A DNA stretch of 64,000 nt from Perca fluviatilis (taxonomy: Eukaryota > Chordata > Actinopteri > Perciformes > Percidae), in the NCBI RefSeq assembly GCF_010015445.1, contig NC_053118.1, forward strand, positions 7,563,781 through 7,627,780, written 5' to 3'. A program made the position numbers and the translations under genes. Below the pieces are notes generated by a model that saw only the letters and a list, made by a program, of their open reading frames with translations, ran no database searches and was not told where the DNA came from. Below, piece after piece: positions 8,478 through 64,000 of the stretch; position 1 is the stretch's first letter; the number at the start of each line of letters is the position of its first letter.

Positions 8478-9365
8478 TTTATTGTGATGACATAAGCATG
8501 TCATCATAAGCATAAAGCATAAATAGGTATCACAGGTGGAAAATGTTTTAGGGAATACATTAATAATTAATTATCATTGACATTATTGTTTTTGTGCACG
8601 GAACAAAAAGTCAACACCACAACACAGAAACACACACACACACACACTAAGAAAATATCTTGAATTCAACATATACACACTGTACACACACAACAACATT
8701 TCATTCAAAAAATAAAGACAATTTCTTGTTAATCACTGAACATAATGAAAACAAAGTGTAATAATGAGTCAGCTTTATGTCCCACAGACCTGTGGAACCA
8801 TCCTTAATACTGAGGTGATGCAGCTTTCTGCTACATTGTGACATGAACCCAAGGAAACTTCAGAGGTCTTAGAGGGCAGATGACCATATTTACACGATGA
8901 TATTTACACGTTATGACACAAAATAACTGGTATAGATTCAATTCAGCCCTTTATCTATACAGTATATATACTGTATATACCCCTTGCTTATAAAAACTGC
9001 ATACTAAAGTTAGACAAACTAAGCACTGTGTCTGCCAGAATAATATTGTATGTAGGTCATGTTGTTCCTGATGTTGATGTAATTTTATTGGATTTGAGTG
9101 CCGGTCATGTCTTTATATTTTCCTACTGCTCAACAGAATACAGTGGACAGTACCACAGCTAGTAGCTCAGTGGTGTTAAAGCTGGATCTTCATGGATGAA
9201 ATGAATGAGATTAAACCAAATGCTCAGTGATCATGCAGCTGCGTCCAGCAGCCGTAGCATCCAGCGAGAGTGTAACGGAGATGATCACATCTCCTCCTTG
9301 TACCACATACATCCACCACGGTTGATAAAGATCAGCAACATTACTGTGAATGGAGCCAGCGGACG
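8478..9365 (-). other. Probable ENPP2 3' UTR
   Basis: It follows the ENPP2 stop codon (9,366-9,368). A minus-strand AATAAA lies at 8,478-8,483, about 885 nt downstream of the stop, and a short CA tract at 8,629-8,646. No coding frame is seen. The actual cleavage site cannot be told from sequence alone. Confidence 0.4.
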
Positions 9366-45598
<36,233 letters not shown>

Positions 45599-45770
45599 GT
45601 TTCTGCGCCGGGCTGAGCGTACTCCTGTGCTGTAGGTCGGACAGTGAGTGATGCTGAGGACCACCGGAGAGGAGGGCCGTTGAACAGAACAGGAGGCAGA
45701 AGGAAGGAAGGAAGGAAGGGAGGGGGGAGGTGACGGAGAGGAGCGCACCGGAGTTTTATTGGTGTTGGGT
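45599..45770 (-). promoter_or_regulatory. Probable ENPP2 5' UTR and promoter
   Basis: Immediately upstream of the ENPP2 ATG. It carries a (GGAA)n/G-rich block at 45,700-45,730 and, on the minus strand, CACCAATAAAACT near 45,752-45,764 (a CCAAT motif with a weak TATA-like run). The start site cannot be fixed from sequence. Confidence 0.35.
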
Positions 45771-47564
45771 AAGAGGAGGGCTCCTATCTCAGCCGCGACT
45801 CAGATGATACAGGGAAAGCGTGGAAGAAACATGAGGAGGGTTTAATGCAGCCAGTTTACCAGCCAATACGACACCGGAGCTGGAGGTGTCCATGTGGTAG
45901 GGTAGCCTTTTATCAAAGGACTGCAGGTCAGCCCAGGATAGAGAGCCAAACATGCGAGACCAGGGTTTCCCCGTCTGTTATAGGGGGTTAGGTGCAGCAC
46001 CAGAGCCGTTTTGGGCAGCAACTAAACCAAATTAATGTAATTAAAAGATTTTTATCTCATACCTAATGACTGTAGTTGGACTTCTTAAAATTGACCCGTT
46101 TTAAATTTTTGTTTTATATCAGAAAATATGGGACGTAGAAATAAGCGCTGAAAATGCATAGAAGAAAAATGTAGCAACTTAAAACGTTGGAAAAAGCAAA
46201 AACAAACGGCGTCAAATCGTCAAAAAAATAGGTTTTTTTCAAGGTTGACGGGAAGACAACACAAGGGTTTCAACAAGTTTTGTCTTTAAGCTCTTTGAGT
46301 GTTAGTTATATATTATCTGCTCTAACTTTTCCAATGTTTTATACACATATATGGTAATAATAACGGTCCACAATAATGTGAAAAAGAGACGCAAAAATGA
46401 CCAAAAAGAGACACAACACGACTACAAAGAAGAGACGCAAAAAAACACAGAGAGACAAAATCCAACAAATACACAAAACGTATGGGGGAAATTGCTTTTT
46501 TATACTGAATATTTTGCTGCCGTCACTGAGACATGTCCTCACCTTTCCTTAGAATCATCATGGAATCATGCCGTTAGTTCTTCATTCATGCGAAGACACT
46601 TGTTTGCGGCGGTTAGCTAGCTAGCTAGCTACGTTGTCGTTGGTATTTAGCTTATATAATATATTGTGAATGTCGACCCAAATAATAGGCAAGTTTCTTT
46701 GGCTTTTTGCAAATTTTGGAATACTCAAAACAGCACCGCCTGGCGGCGCCATCTTGTTATTCCTGTCTGGCGCGGTCTGGCGCTGTGCTGTGCACGATGA
46801 CGTCACTCTCTGTCGCGAATGTTCCATTTTCTTTTAATGTGGCGCAAAAATGTAAAAGTGACAATTTCCGACCACATTTTACAAATTTACACATGGCCAG
46901 TGTGAGTGTCACTGTTCACAGTGGCATATGCACATAGTTCAGTTTGATGGAAAGGCATAATATCACAGAAACACAGAGGCGTGGCACAAAATGCTGGGCC
47001 CAGTGGAAAGGCATTCTCTATGGGTCCCTCCACATCCACAGCTCTTCATTCTTTTCTGGGCCCTCGGAACTGACTTGAGGAAAAAAAAAAAATCTTTTAG
47101 AGGTGCGGGACGTGCGGGACGGTGTTCAAAAATGCAATAAGGATCTCAGTACACATAAAATATTAATAAAAGTTCCTCATGCAACACAATGTGAACCTCA
47201 TCAAAGAGCTTGGGAATGAGAGGCAAAGACAAAATGGCCCAGGAGCAGCTGGGAGGAGTCATGCTGTTACAGGAGAGAGAAATCCGGACTGAAGCGTTAG
47301 AGAAGAAGAGTCCACCAATGAACCTGGTGAAATGAAGGTGGACATGGAGGAGCAGCGCCCTGAACAGAAGTTCCTGAAGAACGTTTTGGAAGAAGACTAA
47401 CCAGCCTGTGTTGAGATGGTTGATCCAGGTCTACAGTAATGACCCAATAACAAAAATGTGGTCTTCAGAAAGAGTGTCGCCTATCTCTAATAAGCATGGG
47501 GTGTTGGAGAAGATGTAGAGGCCAAAAGTAAGAAGGCCGGTCAAGAGGAAAATTAGGTAAAAAC

Positions 47565-47845
47565 TAGGGATAGACTGATTATCGGTCCGTTTCTTGGAAG
47601 TTTGCATATTATCTGTATCTGCGTTTTAGCTGCCTGGATAAAGTTAATTTTACCACTGAGTCTGACTTAATGTCCCACCCACAACACTATCTGACTCTTT
47701 CACTGGGTATTATATTGAACGTTTCTAATCTAATTTTCGCTGTAAATGCATATCTGTTTCAAATATGGGTTATCGGTTTCATTAACTAATAATAATAAAT
47801 CGGTATCAGTATGGGCCTTGAAAAATCAGTATCGGTCGATCCCTA
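47565..47845. mobile_element. 281-bp hAT-type MITE with 8-bp target duplication
   Basis: TAGGGATAGACTGATTATCG at the left and ATCGGTCGATCCCTA at the right are inverse. Flanks GTAAAAAC and GTAAAAAT match at 7 of 8 bases. Confidence 0.85.
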
Positions 47846-49261
47846 GTAAAAATGCTCAGTGAAAACTCAGATTGTGCCTTTCATGGTTAGTCCACATATA
47901 GGGACCATCGCGAAGAGTCAAGAAATAACCAAACTCTGAGAAAGATGTGAGCGATGACCTCTGTAAGTTGCCAGACGATGAAAGTCTGAATAAGTGCGAC
48001 AGGAGCAGCGAGGAGGGCAAAAAAAAAATAAAGGAGGGAGATTTTTTTTCAATTTATTTTAAACATAATTAAATCCAGAAATGATAAACAAAATTACAAT
48101 GTAGGAATTATTAGGCTCAGGTTCCTAAACTAAGCATCCTTAATTTTCCATAAAGCTTGTGAATTCTACTGTACATTTGGTAAATCTAATATTGTCTCAG
48201 ATTTCAGTAGATTATTGTGTTTAAGTAAACCGGTGGACTGTATTTTAAACACCATTTTAAACCGTTTCTAATCCCAAGAAGGGAATTCACAAGCATCAGG
48301 GGGAACTCCATAACACACTGGATAAAAGGGTTCCCAGGAGCATTCACAAGCACTAGCTGGGAATAAATGCTGACAGGGACTATGGCAAGAATCTTTACAT
48401 GAATGTTATTGTAAATAGACAAGGCAAGATTCATTTAAGAGGCTGTTTAAATGAGAAAACCGTTTTTTTCTTCTTTTTTTTTAACATGTGGAATCACAGT
48501 TTTGATAGTCTTCTGGTTCTCTAAATGAAGAATATTGAATTCTGCATGTTCTGTTCATTGTTTAAAACCACCTAATCAAAACTAAGAAACAGTGCCAGAG
48601 TAAACCAGCCATAAATGCCTTTGTGAAGCTGGATTCAATCTAGTTAAAACATTCATGAATACAAAAGTATCTTTCATCATCAGTGACAGTTAAAAAACAG
48701 AAAAAATATATATTTAAAAAAGAAAAACACACTAGTATTACTTGAGTTTTCAATTGTACAGTAAACATCTAACAGGAAATATCTATTTTTTTCATCTGGA
48801 AGCAAACGGGGAAATGTAATTTGCAGGATGTGAAATACAGCGGAGTCTCAGTCCAGACAGAATGGTTTAATCCACACCACCACCGCCATCATCATGTTTC
48901 CCCTCCGAAGCCACTCACTGAATGTTGGCATTGAGCTGTGGGGATGAGGCACACCAGAGTGGTGTCTTTGGTGGGGGGGGGGGGAACGTATGAGTTATTG
49001 GCCTGTTTGTGGAGAGAGGTGTACGTGGTTGCATGCCTCAGACAGATTGGAAGCAGTGTCAAAAAGTCCACAAAGTGCTGCAGGCTGTGTGGTGTGATGC
49101 CTCCGGAGGGTTTACCTTAAGGACACGGCAGCCTCACTTCAAACTTCTGCTTCCTGTGTCAAGCTAACATGGACCTGCTGAGGGATTCAGTGCTGCCAGT
49201 TATCTGAGGATTACACTTGGAACAGCATCCTTTCTTCAACACTCGAGTCTTCCTATATGAT

Positions 49262-49795
49262 AATTAGAGCTGCGACTACCATCTGCGGATTATTGTCTGG
49301 ATGAATATATCAGTCGTTTGGTCTCTTAAATGTCAGAAAACGGTGAAAAATGTGGATCAGTGTTTCCCAAAGCCCAAGATGATGTCCTCAGATGTCTTGT
49401 TTTGTCCACAACTCAAAAGATATTCAGTTTCCTGTCCCAGAGGAGAGAAGAAACTAGAACAATATTCACATTTAACAAGCTACATTACAGACATTTTTTT
49501 CATTAAAAAAATACTCAAAATGATCAATCAATTATCAAAATATTTGGAGACGGGCGCCCGGATAGCGCAGTTGGTAGAGCAGGCGCCCATATATGGAGGT
49601 TTACTCCTCGACGCAGCGGGCCGGGGTTCGACTCCGACCTGCGGCCCTTTGCTGCATGTCATTCCCCCCCCTCTCTCTCCCCTTTCATGTCTTCAGCTGT
49701 CCTGTAAAAATAAAAGGCAGAAAACGCCCCAAAAAAATAGTTGGAGACTAATCTAATAGTTGACAACTAATCAAGGAATCTTTGCAGCTCTAAGG
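49262..49795 (+). repeat. Dispersed repeat family R1, copy 5, split by a SINE
   Basis: R1 in plus orientation from TAATTAGAGCTGCGACTACC to CTTTGCAGCTCTA, interrupted at about 49,551 by the SINE at 49,552-49,740. Confidence 0.85.
49552..49740 (+). mobile_element. tRNA-derived SINE with target duplication
   Basis: The head GGATAGCGCAGTTGGTAGAG is an A-box-like tRNA sequence, and GGGGTTCGACTCCGACC at about 49,623 the B box. A C/T-rich body (CCCCCCTCTCTCTCCCC) and A-rich tail follow. TTGGAGAC occurs at 49,544-49,551 and again at 49,741-49,748, the duplication made on insertion. It is younger than the R1 copy that it splits. Confidence 0.88.
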
Positions 49796-49820
49796 ATAAT
49801 ACCACTGAGTAATGAATATT

Positions 49821-50206
49821 TAGGGTTTCCCCCAGGGTATTACAAGCCTGGTGGCCCACCGGGCCTGAATTGCCCCCCACCAGGCCTGAGCCACAGGGGT
49901 TTTTGTTTTAAGGTATTTTTGAGACGTTTATTAAACTACAGTTACAGTGGGGCAGCTCGGTGGGAACTATTATGTAGTCATATTTTCAAATCTCCAGTTA
50001 GCTTTTAGCACTGACTTAATGTACGGCCCTATGGAATCTGTCTTATAGTGAAGCTTTTTTAAATTCTCAATTTTGCAATTTCGTCAATGATTCTGGTATC
50101 ACAGAAACATTCATGCTGCCATCAGTCTGTGACTGGCCCCAGCCGGGCTCTCCTCAAAAAAAAGACACTTGCCACCGGGCTAAAACAACTTTTCTGGGGA
50201 AAACCT
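49821..50206. mobile_element. MITE-like block downstream of TAF2
   Basis: AGGGTTTCCCCCAGGG at the left and CTGGGGAAAACCTT at the right are approximate inverses over 386 bp, with CACCGGGC motifs near both ends. A minus-strand AATAAA at 49,928-49,933 could serve TAF2. Confidence 0.55.
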
Positions 50207-50289
50207 TGATATTTTAGTTAATCCAAACATGTTTTGCTATCCATTTATGTATCCAGTTAACTCTAACTGACCCAATAGCAGTTGGATGT

Positions 50290-64000
<13,711 letters not shown>

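Larger units (their letters stand above)
45771..50206. other. Intergenic region between ENPP2 and TAF2
   Basis: No gene recognised. It holds the MITE at 47,565-47,845, repeat R1 split by a SINE (49,262-49,795) and a MITE-like block at 49,821-50,206 that probably overlaps the TAF2 3' UTR. A (TAGC)n run lies at 46,613-46,632. The short ORFs near 46.3-46.9 and 48.2-49.1 kb show no recognisable domain. Confidence 0.5.

Noticed and set aside
49552..49650. Possible functional tRNA gene
   Set aside because: A and B boxes are present, but the body, A-rich tail and target duplication show a SINE.

Overview
This is a teleost (probably percomorph) genomic window. The evidence is spliced vertebrate genes, very long (CA)n/(GT)n tracts, dense fish-type MITEs and tRNA-derived SINEs, and synteny. 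The two main genes, ENPP2 (autotaxin) and the 3' part of TAF2, both lie on the minus strand and are neighbours in the same order and orientation in human 8q24 (from memory).

Layout. 1-4.1 kb: the remains of a Maverick/Polinton (adintovirus-like) element on the minus strand. It has the start of a structural-type ORF running off the left edge, a frameshifted retroviral-type integrase, and two still-open accessory ORFs. Both accessory ORFs have a TATA-like box and perfect heat-shock elements upstream, and a cluster of nuclear-receptor half-sites follows at 4.02-4.12 kb. 4.68-5.75 kb: an uninterrupted exon for the C-lobe of a HIPK-family kinase, with no N-lobe exon visible. 5.8-9.3 kb: intergenic DNA with a 617-bp MITE and the likely ENPP2 3' UTR.

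9,366-45,598: ENPP2 on the minus strand. I placed 25 coding exons by homology and splice sites. Their lengths sum to 2,547 nt (848 codons plus stop) with every junction phase consistent. All catalytic and zinc-ligand motifs, both somatomedin-B exons, an RGD motif and a furin-like site are present. The introns are packed with MITEs, hairpin elements, microsatellites and nested repeats. One intron (24,409-24,549) is about three quarters (GT)n, and several splice sites directly abut GT/CA tracts.

45.6-50.3 kb: the intergenic region between ENPP2 and TAF2, with MITEs and an old repeat split by a SINE. 50,290-64,000: the last eight coding exons of TAF2, running off the right edge. Its 8.5-kb intron holds a nearly 0.9-kb fold-back element, the 5' end of a hAT transposon, a 103-bp GT tract, and a 1.9-kb MITE whose inside has expanded into a 46-bp minisatellite with a 13-unit (596-bp) higher-order repeat.

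The host genes have no obvious joint pathway: ENPP2 is a secreted lysophospholipase D and TAF2 a nuclear TFIID subunit. The least ordinary material is the Polinton accessory module with heat-shock-type promoters, the orphan HIPK-like exon next to it, the minisatellite, and the inverted repeats that bracket groups of ENPP2 exons.
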